The notes below the pieces were generated by a model that did no database searches, was not told where the DNA came from, and saw only the letters and a program-made list of their open reading frames with translations. From Parahoeflea alexandrii (GTDB lineage: Bacteria > Pseudomonadota > Alphaproteobacteria > Rhizobiales > Rhizobiaceae): a DNA stretch of 64,000 nucleotides. The stretch is from NCBI RefSeq assembly GCF_027214025.1, contig NZ_JAPWHB010000003.1:558001-622000 (forward strand), given 5' to 3'. Position 1 is the first letter of the stretch. The number at the start of each line of letters is the position of its first letter. Position numbers and translations under genes: made by a program. Shown one piece after another: positions 1 to 8,599 of the stretch.

Positions 1-174
1 AAACGTGCCCCAGGTCAGGTTCTTGAGCTGGGCGAATATCATCAGGAACGAGCCGTTGATGAAATAGCTGCCGCCGATCCCGGTGATCAGCATGGCAAGG
101 CCGATCGGAATGCGCAGGAAGATCAGCAGCAGCAGAACGGGAAAGGAGAGGAGGGCGATGTCGATATTGGTCAA
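1..174 (-). CDS. dctM: TRAP transporter large permease, DctM family (N-terminal fragment)
   Basis: Only the first 58 codons lie in the window; the gene runs off the left edge. The reading starts LTNIDIALLSFPVLLLLIFL and continues with a hydrophobic stretch containing RIPIGLAM, which matches the first membrane segment and the conserved early motif of DctM-type 12-TM permeases. The likely start is a TTG that overlaps the TGA of the preceding small-subunit gene, the tight coupling usual for dctQ-dctM. DctM forms the sodium-driven channel of a tripartite ATP-independent periplasmic (TRAP) importer. The substrate cannot be read from this fragment. Confidence 0.8.
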   Translation of the reverse strand, partial: MTNIDIALLSFPVLLLLIFLRIPIGLAMLITGIGGSYFINGSFLMIFAQLKNLTWGTF

Positions 175-701
175 TGTACCGTCTCTCCATGGGACTGGCT
201 CTGGCCTGTCAGCAGCGCCCTGGCGCTCAGGATCACGCACCAGAAGCTGATCAGGACGAAGCCGAACGCGCCTATCAGGCCTGACGCATAGGCCCACCAG
301 ACCGGGTATTGAATGATGAAGGTGGTCTCGCCGTAGGCCAGTTTGTCAAGCGTGCCGTCCCAGTGCTTCCAGGCGAGCAGCAGCGCGATGGCGAACATCA
401 GCAGATCGGCGACAACATCGATCAGCCTGTTGGCGCTGTCGCCCAGATGCATGGTGAGGATCTCCACCGATGCATGCTGGCGGTTGATCTGAACCCAGGG
501 AAGAAAGGCGAAAACCGCAAAACCGGTGCCGAGTTCCACCAGTTCGAAATCACCGCGGATGGGCCCGAGCCCGATCCAGAGCAGGGCGCGTCCTGTCACC
601 GAGGCAACGGTCGACAGGATCACGGCGACCAGTACCAGGCCGCCCAATATGGCCAGGAAAGCTGCAAGCGACCGCATCAGTCGGTCAATCCGGTCAAACA
701 T
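171..701 (-). CDS. dctQ: TRAP transporter small permease, DctQ family
   Basis: This 176-residue protein has about four hydrophobic segments (roughly residues 15-35, 50-70, 95-110 and 135-160), the length and layout of DctQ small membrane subunits, which scaffold the large permease in TRAP importers. I chose the start at MFDRIDRLM because GGGAGG lies seven bases upstream; an ATG 45 bases further upstream lacks such a site. The stop overlaps the start of dctM, so the two are translationally coupled. The binding-protein gene dctP lies upstream in the same direction, separated by about 280 bases with hairpins. Confidence 0.85.
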   Translation of the reverse strand: MFDRIDRLMRSLAAFLAILGGLVLVAVILSTVASVTGRALLWIGLGPIRGDFELVELGTGFAVFAFLPWVQINRQHASVEILTMHLGDSANRLIDVVADLLMFAIALLLAWKHWDGTLDKLAYGETTFIIQYPVWWAYASGLIGAFGFVLISFWCVILSARALLTGQSQSHGETVH

Positions 702-776
702 TTCAAACCTCCCGGGCGGGCCACGGCCACGCGCCACTGCGGACATCTAATGACGGATACCAGTAAGTGCGTGTGA

Positions 777-822
777 CGGACCAGCCAAGGCTTTTAAAGA
801 GCTGATGCTTCCGGTTGGTCCG
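777..822 (-). other. Inverted repeat in the dctP-dctQ gap
   Basis: Two ten-base arms, CGGACCAGCC and GGTTGGTCCG, pair with one G-T wobble around a 26-base loop. The element sits about 75 bases upstream of the dctQ start. With the second hairpin closer to dctP it could set the ratio of binding protein to permease mRNA. This function is inference. Confidence 0.35.
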
Positions 823-928
823 CCCAAGATATCCTGGATGCCGTTCTGGTCGCCAATCAGCGCACACCTTGATCGGGCGAGCGCGGCAGGATTGGCTCTC
901 ATATCCCCCATTATTGGTCTTGATACGG

Positions 929-968
929 TTCCGGCGGGGTTGGTCTTCGCAGACAAGCCCCGCCGGAA
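929..968 (-). other. Strong intercistronic hairpin after dctP
   Basis: Perfect eleven-base arms, TTCCGGCGGGG and CCCCGCCGGAA, enclose an 18-base spacer that itself can pair further (GTCT with AGAC). It begins 16 bases after the dctP stop. There is no T-tract, so it looks more like an mRNA-stabilising or attenuating stem than a full terminator, fitting the usual excess of binding protein over permease in TRAP and ABC operons. Confidence 0.55.
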
Positions 969-984
969 GCCGAAGGTTTCCCTG

Positions 985-2034
985 TTACTTGGTGTACTTG
1001 GCGATCAGTGCCTGTGCCTTGTCGTAAAGCGCTTCGCCATCGATACCCTTGGCGTCCATTTCCTCGAACCAGTTGTCCCGAACGGTTTCGGCGATCGCCT
1101 TCCAGCGGGCTACCTCTGCTTCGTCCAGCACGACAATGTCATTGTCGGTGGCTTCGGCGATCTTGCGTCCTGGTGCGTCGAAATCGGCCATGGTCTTGCC
1201 GGCGTAGGCCGAGAATTCCGCACCGGTGTTGTCATCGAGCACCTTCTTGAGGTCGTCAGGAAGGCTGTCGTACTTGGCCTGGTTCATGGCCAGAACAAAG
1301 GCGGCGGTGTAAAGCGCCGTATCACCCGAAAACTCGGTGTGGGTGTCGACCAGTTCGGCAACCTTGAGTGCCGGTGTGACTTCCCAGGGAATAACGGTGC
1401 CGTCAATCACGCCCTTGGAAAGGGCTTCCGGAATTGCCGGGACCGGCATGCCCACAGGCTCGGCGCCGAGTTCGGCAAGCAGGCCGTTGATCACGCGGGT
1501 CGGGCCGCGCATCTTCTTGCCCTGCATGTCCTCGAGCTTGCGGATGCCTTCACCCTTGGAGTGAATGACGCCGGGTCCATGGACCCAGGTGGCGAGAATC
1601 TTGATGCCCTTGAATTCAGTGGCTTCCATGTCCGACTTGAACAGGTCCCAATAAGCCCGGGACGTTGCTTCCGCGTTGGTCATGGTGAAGGGAAGCTCGA
1701 ACACCTCGACGCTGGGGAAGCGGCCCGGGGTGTAGCCGGGAAGAGTCCAGACGATGTCGACAACGCCATCGCGGGCCTGGTCCATCAGCTGGGGAGGCGT
1801 GCCGCCGAGCGACATGGCCGAAAACACCTCGACCTTGATGCGGCCACCGGATTCGGTGCCGATCTTTTCCGCCCAGGGAATCAGCACGCCGGCCGGGATG
1901 TTCGCCTGGGCCGGCAGGAACTGGTGCATGCGAAGGGTGACTTCCTGCGCAGCCGCACCGATCGATGATGCGCCCATTGCGGACAGGGCGAGCGCTGCCA
2001 CGGCAGCGGATTTCAGGAAATTGCGTTTCTTCAT
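985..2034 (-). CDS. dctP: TRAP transporter periplasmic substrate-binding protein, DctP family
   Basis: The 349-residue product begins with a Sec signal peptide (MKKRN, a hydrophobic core, likely cleavage after SIGAAA before QEV). The mature part has DctP-family features: an early RMHQFLPA strand, a WAEKI..ESGGRIKVEVF segment and VDIVWTLPGY, and a later FAVLAMN-like region typical of these solute receptors. It captures an organic acid in the periplasm and hands it to DctQM. It is divergently placed from the cox-type hydroxylase operon, which suggests that the imported compound or its aldehyde may be the enzyme's substrate. That link is inference; the ligand is unknown. Confidence 0.88.
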   Translation of the reverse strand: MKKRNFLKSAAVAALALSAMGASSIGAAAQEVTLRMHQFLPAQANIPAGVLIPWAEKIGTESGGRIKVEVFSAMSLGGTPPQLMDQARDGVVDIVWTLPGYTPGRFPSVEVFELPFTMTNAEATSRAYWDLFKSDMEATEFKGIKILATWVHGPGVIHSKGEGIRKLEDMQGKKMRGPTRVINGLLAELGAEPVGMPVPAIPEALSKGVIDGTVIPWEVTPALKVAELVDTHTEFSGDTALYTAAFVLAMNQAKYDSLPDDLKKVLDDNTGAEFSAYAGKTMADFDAPGRKIAEATDNDIVVLDEAEVARWKAIAETVRDNWFEEMDAKGIDGEALYDKAQALIAKYTK

Positions 2035-2348
2035 GGTATCCTCCCAGAATGATTGTGCGGAGACAAGTCCGCGTCCCCCCGGAAACTAGGGGGATTTTAT
2101 GTAACTGCATAGGGCCTGATCCAGCTCCTGCGGGACCTGACCACAGCGGAACATCTTATTTCACGGCGCATATCGGAAGTCACTCCCGGTATTGCGGGGC
2201 AACCGCGCGATTGTCGGTCCGATGGCTCCTCCGGATCAAATTAGTTTCTTGCCCAGATAGTTTATAGAGGGAATTGTTCTGCAGCACAACAAATTTTAGC
2301 GCCCTTCATCGGCGTTCGAATCGACGGGCCGGGCGGGATATCACCGGC

Positions 2349-2364
2349 CACGACAGTTGTCGTG
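2349..2364. promoter_or_regulatory. Perfect 16-base palindrome, candidate operator
   Basis: CACGACAGTTGTCGTG is a perfect seven-base dyad with a two-base centre, in the middle of the divergent dctP/coxS region. Its size suits a dimeric repressor such as a GntR, LacI or TetR family member. The regulator is not encoded in the window, so the assignment is inference. Confidence 0.4.
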
Positions 2365-2489
2365 CCGGAGGCTGCCGACCGACTGGGCCGGCGGGTGCAA
2401 CGGCTGGCTCGCCTCCCGCCGTGACATGATCCCGGATGGTGTGGTTTTGCAGGTAGCGGTTGACGGATTATTCCAAGTTTAACTGTTGA

Positions 2490-2507
2490 TCCTTTTTGAA
2501 AAAAGGA
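2490..2507. promoter_or_regulatory. A/T-rich 18-base palindrome upstream of coxS
   Basis: TCCTTTTTGAAAAAAGGA is a perfect eight-base dyad with a GA centre, 52 bases upstream of the coxS start. It could be an operator close to the transcription start or a bent A/T element. There is no gene upstream on this strand for it to terminate. Confidence 0.35.
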
Positions 2508-2559
2508 AAATGATGGCCGGAGGGTGAGAGAGGTTTGCAACACCCCAGGGAGGAATTCT

Positions 2560-3051
2560 ATGGCGAATGTATCGATGACCGTGAACGGGCGAGCCGTTTC
2601 CGGCCAATGCGAGGATCGGACCCTTCTGGTCCAGTTCATCCGTGAAAATCTCGGACTTACCGGTACCCATGTCGGATGCGACACGTCCCAGTGCGGGGCG
2701 TGTGTGGTGCATGTCGACGGCAAGGCGGTCAAATCGTGCACCATGCTGGCTGCGCAGGCTGACGGCTCGGAGGTGGTGACAATCGAAGGCTTGTCTTCCG
2801 GTGGCGAGTTGCACCCGGTCCAGGCGGCATTCCGCGAGCATCATGGCCTGCAGTGCGGCTTCTGCACCCCCGGAATGATCATGTCGGCCGTCGACATGAT
2901 CCAGCGTCATGACGGCCAGCTCGATGAGAAGACTGTCAGGCAGGAGCTGGAAGGCAACATCTGCCGTTGCACCGGCTATCACAACATCGTCAAAGCAGTG
3001 CTCGATGCCGCGTCCAAGATGGGCGAGGGCGCCAAGGTCGCAGCTGAATAG
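2560..3051 (+). CDS. coxS: Molybdenum hydroxylase [2Fe-2S] subunit, CoxS-like
   Basis: This 163-residue protein carries the iron-sulfur centres of a xanthine dehydrogenase/CO dehydrogenase-family enzyme. The plant-ferredoxin cluster ligands are Cys40, 45, 48 and 60; the second, C-terminal cluster uses Cys99, 102, 135 and 137 (CGFC and CRC motifs). It passes electrons from the molybdenum site in CoxL to FAD in CoxM. The start follows GGGAGG at good spacing. It opens an S-L-M operon, the order reported for form II (putative) CO dehydrogenases, as opposed to M-S-L in form I. Confidence 0.93.
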   Translation: MANVSMTVNGRAVSGQCEDRTLLVQFIRENLGLTGTHVGCDTSQCGACVVHVDGKAVKSCTMLAAQADGSEVVTIEGLSSGGELHPVQAAFREHHGLQCGFCTPGMIMSAVDMIQRHDGQLDEKTVRQELEGNICRCTGYHNIVKAVLDAASKMGEGAKVAAE

Positions 3052-3247
3052 GCAATGCCTGAACAGGCAATGGCGGAAAGCGGCGGATACCGGGAATGAA
3101 CGAGAGGTGGTCAGCGGACTGAAGATCCGAATTGCAGGGGCCGCAATACATCGGTTGCCCTTGCAGGTTCGAGATCGCGATCCGGCGCCACGACCCAGGA
3201 TTTCCGTACCGGCTTTTCTCCATCACCCAAACGGAGGAGTTTGAGAC

Positions 3248-5596
3248 ATGGGAATGGAAGGCATCGGCGCCCGCGTGGCGCGCAAGGAAGACAAGCGGTT
3301 TATCACCGGCAAGGGCCGCTATACCGATGACATGGTGGTACCGGGCATGAAGCATGCCCATTTCGTGCGTTCGCCGCACGCTCACGCGAAAATCAAGAGT
3401 ATCGACACATCGGCCGCTGAAAAGATGCCGGGCGTGATCGGCATTCTCAACGGAAACCAGCTGGCCGAGGATGCGGTCGGCAACCTGATCTGCGGCTGGA
3501 TGATCCATTCCAAGGACGGCAGTCCGATGAACATGGGCGTGTGGCGCCCGCTGGCCCAGGAGACGGTCCGCTATGTTGGTGACGCGGTCGCCATCGTGGT
3601 GGCCGACACCAAGGCGCAGGCGCGCGATGCGGCCGAGGCCGTCGTTGTCGACTACGAGACGCTGCCGGTGGTGACGACCGCGGTGGAAGCGCTCAAGGAC
3701 GGCGCGCCGCAGCTGCATCCGGTAGCCAAGAACAATCTGATCTACGATTGGGAGATCGGCGACGCTGCCGCCACGGATGCGGCGATTGCCTCGGCGGCGC
3801 ATGTCACCGAAATGAAGATCATCAACAACCGACTGGTCCCGAACCCGATGGAGCCGCGCGCGGCCCTTGGGGTCTATGACGCGGGGGACGATCACTACAC
3901 CGTCTGGACCACCTCGCAGAACCCGCATGTCGCCCGTCTGGTGATGAGCGCGTTCTACAATGTTGCGCCCGAAAACAAGCTCCGGGTGATCGCGCCCGAC
4001 GTGGGCGGCGGGTTCGGGTCGAAGATCTACATCTATCCCGAAGAGATCGTCTGCCTGTGGGCGTCCAAGCGCACCGGCGTTCCGGTCAAGTGGAACTCGG
4101 ACAGGACCGAAGCCTTCCTGACCGACGCGCATGGCCGTGACCATGTCTCGACCATCAAGATGGCGTTTGACGCCAACAACAAGATCACCGGTTTCAAGGT
4201 CGACACGATCGCCAATCTCGGCGCCTACATGTCGTTGTTCTCGAGCTCGGTGCCGACCTATCTCTACGCCACCTTGCTGTCCGGCCAGTACGACATTCCG
4301 GCGATTCACGCCAATGTGCGCACTGTCTATACCAACACCGTCCCGGTGGACGCCTATCGCGGCGCCGGTCGGCCGGAGGCGACCTACCTGCTCGAGCGGG
4401 TGATGGAGACGGCGGCGCGTGAACTGGGCGTGACGCCCGCGGAACTGAGGCAAAACAACTTCATCCGCGAGTTCCCGCACCAGACACCGGTGATCATGTG
4501 CTACGACGCGGGCGATTACGACGCTTCGCTCAACGCGGCGATGAAGGCGTCCGACTATGCCGGGTTCCCGGCCCGCAAGGCCGAGGCCAAGAGCCGCGGC
4601 AAGCTGCGCGGCATCGGCATGAGCTGCTACATCGAGGCCTGCGGCATTGCGCCATCGGCCGCGGTGGGGTCGCTCGGCGCAGGCGTCGGGCTCTGGGAAT
4701 CGGCTGAAGTGCGGGTCAACGCGGTCGGTACGATCGAGGTGCTGACCGGATCGCACAGCCATGGCCAGGGCCATGAAACCACCTTTGCCCAGCTCGTCGC
4801 CGAACGCTTCGGCGTCGGGATCGACACCGTCTCCATCGTCCATGGCGACACCGACAAGGTGCAGATGGGCATGGGCACCTACGGCTCACGTTCGGGCGCT
4901 GTCGGCATGTCGGCGGTCGTCAAGGCGCTCGACAAGGTCGAGCTCAAGGCCAAGAAGCTGGCCGCTCACCTGATGGAAGCCGACGAGAGCGACATCGTCA
5001 TCGAGAATGGCGAACTCAAGGTCGCAGGCACCGACAAGAGCGTGCCGTGGTTCCAGATGGCGCTGGCCGCCTACACCGCGCACAATATGCCCGAAGGCAT
5101 GGAGCCGGGGTTGAAGGAGGGCGCGTTTTACGATCCGTCCAACTTCACCTTCCCGGCCGGCTGCTACATCTGCGAGGTGGAAGTCGATCCGGAAACCGGA
5201 AAGACCGAGGTCATCCAGTTCGTCGCCGCCGACGATTTCGGCAAGATCATCAATCCGATGATCGTCGAAGGCCAGGTGCATGGCGGGCTGGCGCAGGGCA
5301 TCGGCCAGGCGCTGCTGGAAGGCGCGCACTACGATCCGGAAACCGGCCAGCTGCTGACGGCAAGCTACATGGACTACACCATGCCGCGCGCCGACGACCT
5401 GCCGTCGTTCCAGGTCTCGACCACGGAAACCGCCTGCCCGTCGAACCCGCTCGGGATCAAGGGCTGCGGCGAGGCCGGCGCCATCGGTTCGCCGCCGGCG
5501 TTGATCAACGCCATCACCGATGCAATCGGCAACAATGACCTGACGATGCCTGCGACCCCCCAGCGGGTCTGGGCGGCGCTCCGGTCGGCTCAGTAG
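3248..5596 (+). CDS. coxL: Molybdopterin-binding large subunit, form II CoxL-like (xanthine dehydrogenase family)
   Basis: At 782 residues this is the normal size for the catalytic subunit of the family. It has VGGGFGSK near residue 252 for cofactor contact, a GQGHETT stretch near 505, and KGCGEAGAIG with the likely catalytic Glu near 742. The active-site loop reads AYRGAGR at about 369-375. True CO-oxidising form I CoxL has AYXCSFR with the copper-binding Cys, which is absent here. Oxidation of CO is therefore doubtful; an aldehyde, purine or N-heterocycle substrate is as likely. About 196 bases separate it from coxS, without another clear gene. Confidence 0.92.
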   Translation: MGMEGIGARVARKEDKRFITGKGRYTDDMVVPGMKHAHFVRSPHAHAKIKSIDTSAAEKMPGVIGILNGNQLAEDAVGNLICGWMIHSKDGSPMNMGVWRPLAQETVRYVGDAVAIVVADTKAQARDAAEAVVVDYETLPVVTTAVEALKDGAPQLHPVAKNNLIYDWEIGDAAATDAAIASAAHVTEMKIINNRLVPNPMEPRAALGVYDAGDDHYTVWTTSQNPHVARLVMSAFYNVAPENKLRVIAPDVGGGFGSKIYIYPEEIVCLWASKRTGVPVKWNSDRTEAFLTDAHGRDHVSTIKMAFDANNKITGFKVDTIANLGAYMSLFSSSVPTYLYATLLSGQYDIPAIHANVRTVYTNTVPVDAYRGAGRPEATYLLERVMETAARELGVTPAELRQNNFIREFPHQTPVIMCYDAGDYDASLNAAMKASDYAGFPARKAEAKSRGKLRGIGMSCYIEACGIAPSAAVGSLGAGVGLWESAEVRVNAVGTIEVLTGSHSHGQGHETTFAQLVAERFGVGIDTVSIVHGDTDKVQMGMGTYGSRSGAVGMSAVVKALDKVELKAKKLAAHLMEADESDIVIENGELKVAGTDKSVPWFQMALAAYTAHNMPEGMEPGLKEGAFYDPSNFTFPAGCYICEVEVDPETGKTEVIQFVAADDFGKIINPMIVEGQVHGGLAQGIGQALLEGAHYDPETGQLLTASYMDYTMPRADDLPSFQVSTTETACPSNPLGIKGCGEAGAIGSPPALINAITDAIGNNDLTMPATPQRVWAALRSAQ

Positions 5597-5614
5597 GAAA
5601 GGGAGGCAGACACC

Positions 5615-6415
5615 ATGTATGCAACCAACTATCACCGCGCCTCCTCGGTCGAGGATGCAGTCAAGCTGGCCTCGGCGAATGACGAGGCCAAGTACCTCTC
5701 CGGCGGGCAGACGCTGCTGCCGACGATGAAGCAGCGGCTCGCCGCGCCCTCGGATCTCGTGGATCTTCGCCACGTTTCGGACCTGAAGGGGATCTCCGTC
5801 AGCGGCGGCTCCATCCGCATCGGGGCGGCGACAACCCATGCGGAAGTGGCAAACTCGGCCGAGATCGCTTCGGCCTGCCCTGCGCTCGCCCATCTGGCTG
5901 CCCATATCGGCGACCCGCATGTCAGGCACATGGGCACGATCGGCGGCTCGATCGCCAACAATGACCCGGCGGCGGACTATCCGGCGGGGCTGATGGCGCT
6001 CAACGCGACGATTGTCACCAACAAGCGCTCGATCGGCGCCGATGATTTCTTCACCGGCATGTTCGACACGGCGCTCGAGGATGGCGAACTGATCGTGGCG
6101 GTCGAAATCACCGCTCCGTTGAAGTCCGGATATGCCAAGTTCCCGAACCCCGCCTCGCGTTATGCGATGACCGGGGTGTTCGTCGCCAAGCATGGTGACG
6201 GATCGGTGCGGGTGGCGGTCACCGGCGCCGGGTCCGGTGGCGTGTTCCGGCAGTCAGACATGGAACAGGCCCTGGCATCGAACTTCTCGGCCGGTGCCCT
6301 CGACGGGATCACCGTCGATGATTCCGACCTGATGTCCGATATCCACGCTTCGTCGGCCTATCGCGCCAATCTGGTTAAGGTGATGGCCAAGCGGGCGGTC
6401 ACCGCCGCCGGATAA
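5615..6415 (+). CDS. coxM: Molybdenum hydroxylase FAD-binding subunit, CoxM-like
   Basis: This 266-residue flavoprotein subunit has the two FAD-pyrophosphate motifs of the vanillyl-alcohol-oxidase-type fold: SGGQTLLP near residue 30 and TIGGSIANNDPAADY near 110. It receives electrons from the CoxS clusters and passes them to an acceptor, probably quinone or NAD. It starts 18 bases after coxL behind GGGAGG, and the operon ends in a strong terminator just after it. The MoxR-like and VWA maturation genes (coxD/E) and coxG found near many CO dehydrogenases are not in the window. Confidence 0.93.
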   Translation: MYATNYHRASSVEDAVKLASANDEAKYLSGGQTLLPTMKQRLAAPSDLVDLRHVSDLKGISVSGGSIRIGAATTHAEVANSAEIASACPALAHLAAHIGDPHVRHMGTIGGSIANNDPAADYPAGLMALNATIVTNKRSIGADDFFTGMFDTALEDGELIVAVEITAPLKSGYAKFPNPASRYAMTGVFVAKHGDGSVRVAVTGAGSGGVFRQSDMEQALASNFSAGALDGITVDDSDLMSDIHASSAYRANLVKVMAKRAVTAAG

Positions 6416-6442
6416 GGCCGTTCAAGGCATCCAGAATGCAGG

Positions 6443-6472
6443 AAAGGGCGGGTCTTCGGATCCGCCCTTTTT
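6443..6472 (+). terminator. Rho-independent terminator of coxSLM
   Basis: A twelve-base stem (AAAGGGCGGGTC with GATCCGCCCTTT, one G-T pair) closed by a C(TTCG)G tetraloop runs into a short T-tract. It lies between the convergent coxM and dxr genes and orients best for coxSLM, with a possible weaker action on dxr. Confidence 0.85.
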
Positions 6473-6487
6473 CATTGCAGGGGCAAC

Positions 6488-7675
6488 TCAGGCTGATATT
6501 CGCATCAATTCCGCGGCGGTCCTGCGGGCTTCACGGTCGGCGGCATAGACATCGTCGATGCCGTGCGCCTGGCGGCCGTCATCGAGCCGGTCCATCGTGG
6601 CGGCGACGATGTCGGCGATGTCGAGAAAACCGGTCCGGCCGGCGATGAACGCCTCAAGCGCCGCTTCCTTGGCTCCGTTGAGCACCGCGCCCTGCAGGCC
6701 GCCGCGCTGCATGGCGGTGCGGGCGAGCGCCAGCGCGGGAAACCGGGTCTCGTCGGGTGCGAAGAAATCGAGGCGGGCAAGCTTGGCAAAATCCAGCCGT
6801 TCGAGTGGCAGGTTGGCACGGCGGGGATGGCTGATGGCGTAGCCGATGGCGTGACGCATATCGGGCGCTCCGAGTTGCGCCAGGACAGAGCCGTCGGAGT
6901 AGCCAACCATCGAATGGACGATCGACTGCGGGTGGACGATGACCTCGATCTGCTCGGGCTTCATTCCGAACAGATGCCGCGCCTCGATCATTTCCAGCGC
7001 CTTGTTGAACATCGATGCGCTGTCGATCGAGATCTTGAGGCCCATCGACCAGTTGGGATGGGCGGCGGCAATTTCGGGTGTGACCGTGGCCATCTGCTCC
7101 CGGGTGCAATCGCGGAACGGACCGCCCGAGGCCGTCAGGATGATGCGTTCGACGGCATGGCGCTGGTTTTCTTCCAGCACCTGGAAGATGGCGTTGTGCT
7201 CGCTGTCAACCGGCAACAGCCTGCCGCCGCCGTCGGCAACGGCGGCGGTGAACAGGTCACCGGCGGACACCAGGCATTCCTTGTTGGCAAGCGCAATGTC
7301 GGCACCGGTTGCTGCCCCCGCCAGCGTTGGTGCAAGACCGGCAATTCCGACGATGCCGGCAATCAGCAGATCGGTGTCCCGCGCGCCGGCTTCGATCAAT
7401 GCGGCGGGACCCGCGCCGGCCTCGATACCGGATCCGGCCAGCGCGGCCTTGAGATCGTGGTAGCGATCCGGGTCCGCAGTTACCGCAAATCCGGCGCCCG
7501 TCTGCCGAGCCTGCTCGGCCAGCAACTCGATGTTTCCCATTCCCGTGATCGCCGGTACCTCGAACGCGTCCTGACCTCCGAGATGGGTCATGATATCGAG
7601 CGTGTTGCGGCCGATGGAGCCTGTGGCGCCGAGGATTGAGATACGGCGCCTGCCGGTCGGGGAGCTAGTGTTCAT
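6488..7675 (-). CDS. dxr: 1-deoxy-D-xylulose 5-phosphate reductoisomerase
   Basis: This 395-residue enzyme makes 2-C-methyl-D-erythritol 4-phosphate from DXP with NADPH, the first committed step of the MEP isoprenoid pathway. The NADPH-binding GATGSIGRNTLDI is near residue 15, LANKECLVSAG near 130, and the metal-binding PVDSEHNAIFQ near 155, followed by ASGGPFRD. Length is normal. It stands outside the uppS/cdsA/rseP block where dxr sits in many other proteobacteria. The next gene upstream, a hydroxyacid dehydrogenase, is only 30 bases away on the same strand, so they may share a transcript. Confidence 0.95.
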   Translation of the reverse strand: MNTSSPTGRRRISILGATGSIGRNTLDIMTHLGGQDAFEVPAITGMGNIELLAEQARQTGAGFAVTADPDRYHDLKAALAGSGIEAGAGPAALIEAGARDTDLLIAGIVGIAGLAPTLAGAATGADIALANKECLVSAGDLFTAAVADGGGRLLPVDSEHNAIFQVLEENQRHAVERIILTASGGPFRDCTREQMATVTPEIAAAHPNWSMGLKISIDSASMFNKALEMIEARHLFGMKPEQIEVIVHPQSIVHSMVGYSDGSVLAQLGAPDMRHAIGYAISHPRRANLPLERLDFAKLARLDFFAPDETRFPALALARTAMQRGGLQGAVLNGAKEAALEAFIAGRTGFLDIADIVAATMDRLDDGRQAHGIDDVYAADREARRTAAELMRISA

Positions 7676-7705
7676 GCTTTACCATGGTTGGCTTGGGTCT
7701 TGCGG

Positions 7706-8599
7706 TCAAACGCGCGGCGACGGCTTGCGGCCATTGAGATCAAGCAGTTCGACGAAGAGGGCGGAATGGTCAAGATTGCCGCCGTCAAGTTCGTTCATCA
7801 GCCGGACGAAACGGTTGCGAACCGCCTCGACCAGCGGCAGCCTGATGCCAAGCGCGCGGGCTTCGATGAGGACGTTGTCGAGATCCTTGATCTGGACGGA
7901 GACGCGGCCGCGGGGGGCGAAATCATCGGCCTGCATGCGTTGTCCGTGCACCTGCAGGATGGTCGAATCGGCAAAGCCGCCGGCAAGCGCCGCACGGAAG
8001 GCCTCGAGATCGCCGCCGCCTTCCGAGACGAGCAAGGTGGCTTCCGCAACAGCCCCGATGGCGATGCCGACGATCGCCTGGTTGGCGAGCTTGGCGAGTT
8101 GGCCTGCGCCGCTGGGGCCGACCAGGATGGCGCGGCCCATGGCGCTCAGTACGGGGGATGCGTTGTCGAATACGTTCCGGTCTCCGCCGGCCATGATTGC
8201 CAGGGTCCCGGCTTCGGCTCCACCGGTGCCGCCGCTGACCGGCGCGTCAAGGTGAAAGATGCCGAGCTTTGAGAGACGCTCGGCATGGGCCCGTGCCTGG
8301 CTTGGCTGGATCGAGCTCATGTCGATGACGGTTGCGCCGGAATCGATGGCTTCTGCCACGCCGGTCTCGAACAGGACATGAGCGACGACAGAGCCGTCGG
8401 TCAGCATGGTGATGATGTGGGTGGCACCGTTGACGGCATCGGCGGGGCTGTCAGCCACGCGGGCGCCTTCGCCGGCCAGCGGCGCGGCTTTCGAACGGTC
8501 CCGGTTCCAGACTGTCAGCCGATGACCCGCGCCAAGCAGGCGCCGCGCCATTGGCAGGCCCATCAGGCCGGTCCCGAGCAGTGCAATAGATGTTGTCAT
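7706..8599 (-). CDS. NAD(P)-dependent beta-hydroxyacid dehydrogenase (3-hydroxyisobutyrate dehydrogenase family)
   Basis: This 297-residue protein has the family order: a Rossmann GTGLMGLPMARRLL motif at the N-terminus, the substrate-binding DAPVSGGTGGAEAGTLAIMAGG signature near residue 118, and the catalytic lysine in GQLAKLANQ near 170. Members oxidise 3-hydroxyisobutyrate or reduce tartronate semialdehyde or succinic semialdehyde; the exact substrate cannot be told from motifs. The start was set at MTTSIALLG because GGGAGGGG precedes it at about ten bases. No valine-degradation or glyoxylate genes lie beside it. Confidence 0.88.
   Translation of the reverse strand: MTTSIALLGTGLMGLPMARRLLGAGHRLTVWNRDRSKAAPLAGEGARVADSPADAVNGATHIITMLTDGSVVAHVLFETGVAEAIDSGATVIDMSSIQPSQARAHAERLSKLGIFHLDAPVSGGTGGAEAGTLAIMAGGDRNVFDNASPVLSAMGRAILVGPSGAGQLAKLANQAIVGIAIGAVAEATLLVSEGGGDLEAFRAALAGGFADSTILQVHGQRMQADDFAPRGRVSVQIKDLDNVLIEARALGIRLPLVEAVRNRFVRLMNELDGGNLDHSALFVELLDLNGRKPSPRV

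Larger units (their letters stand above)
2035..2559. promoter_or_regulatory. Divergent control region between dctP and coxS
   Basis: This 525-base stretch has no convincing gene. It should hold promoters for the TRAP operon (leftward) and the coxSLM operon (rightward). I see three dyads, listed separately where strongest: a CACGACA/TGTCGTG palindrome, a TCCTTTTT/AAAAAGGA palindrome, and TCCCCC/GGGGGA arms at 2074-2094 just upstream of dctP. I could not assign clear -35/-10 boxes or a sigma-54 site. No regulator gene is adjacent. Confidence 0.5.

Noticed and set aside
2990-4843. A 617-codon open frame antisense to coxL
   Set aside because: coxL has full family motifs and normal length on the other strand; the antisense frame is Arg/His/Asp-rich nonsense caused by GC-biased third positions.
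3248-5596. Reading coxL as a genuine carbon monoxide dehydrogenase
   Set aside because: The active-site loop is AYRGAGR; the copper-binding Cys of form I enzymes is missing, so only a family-level call is made.
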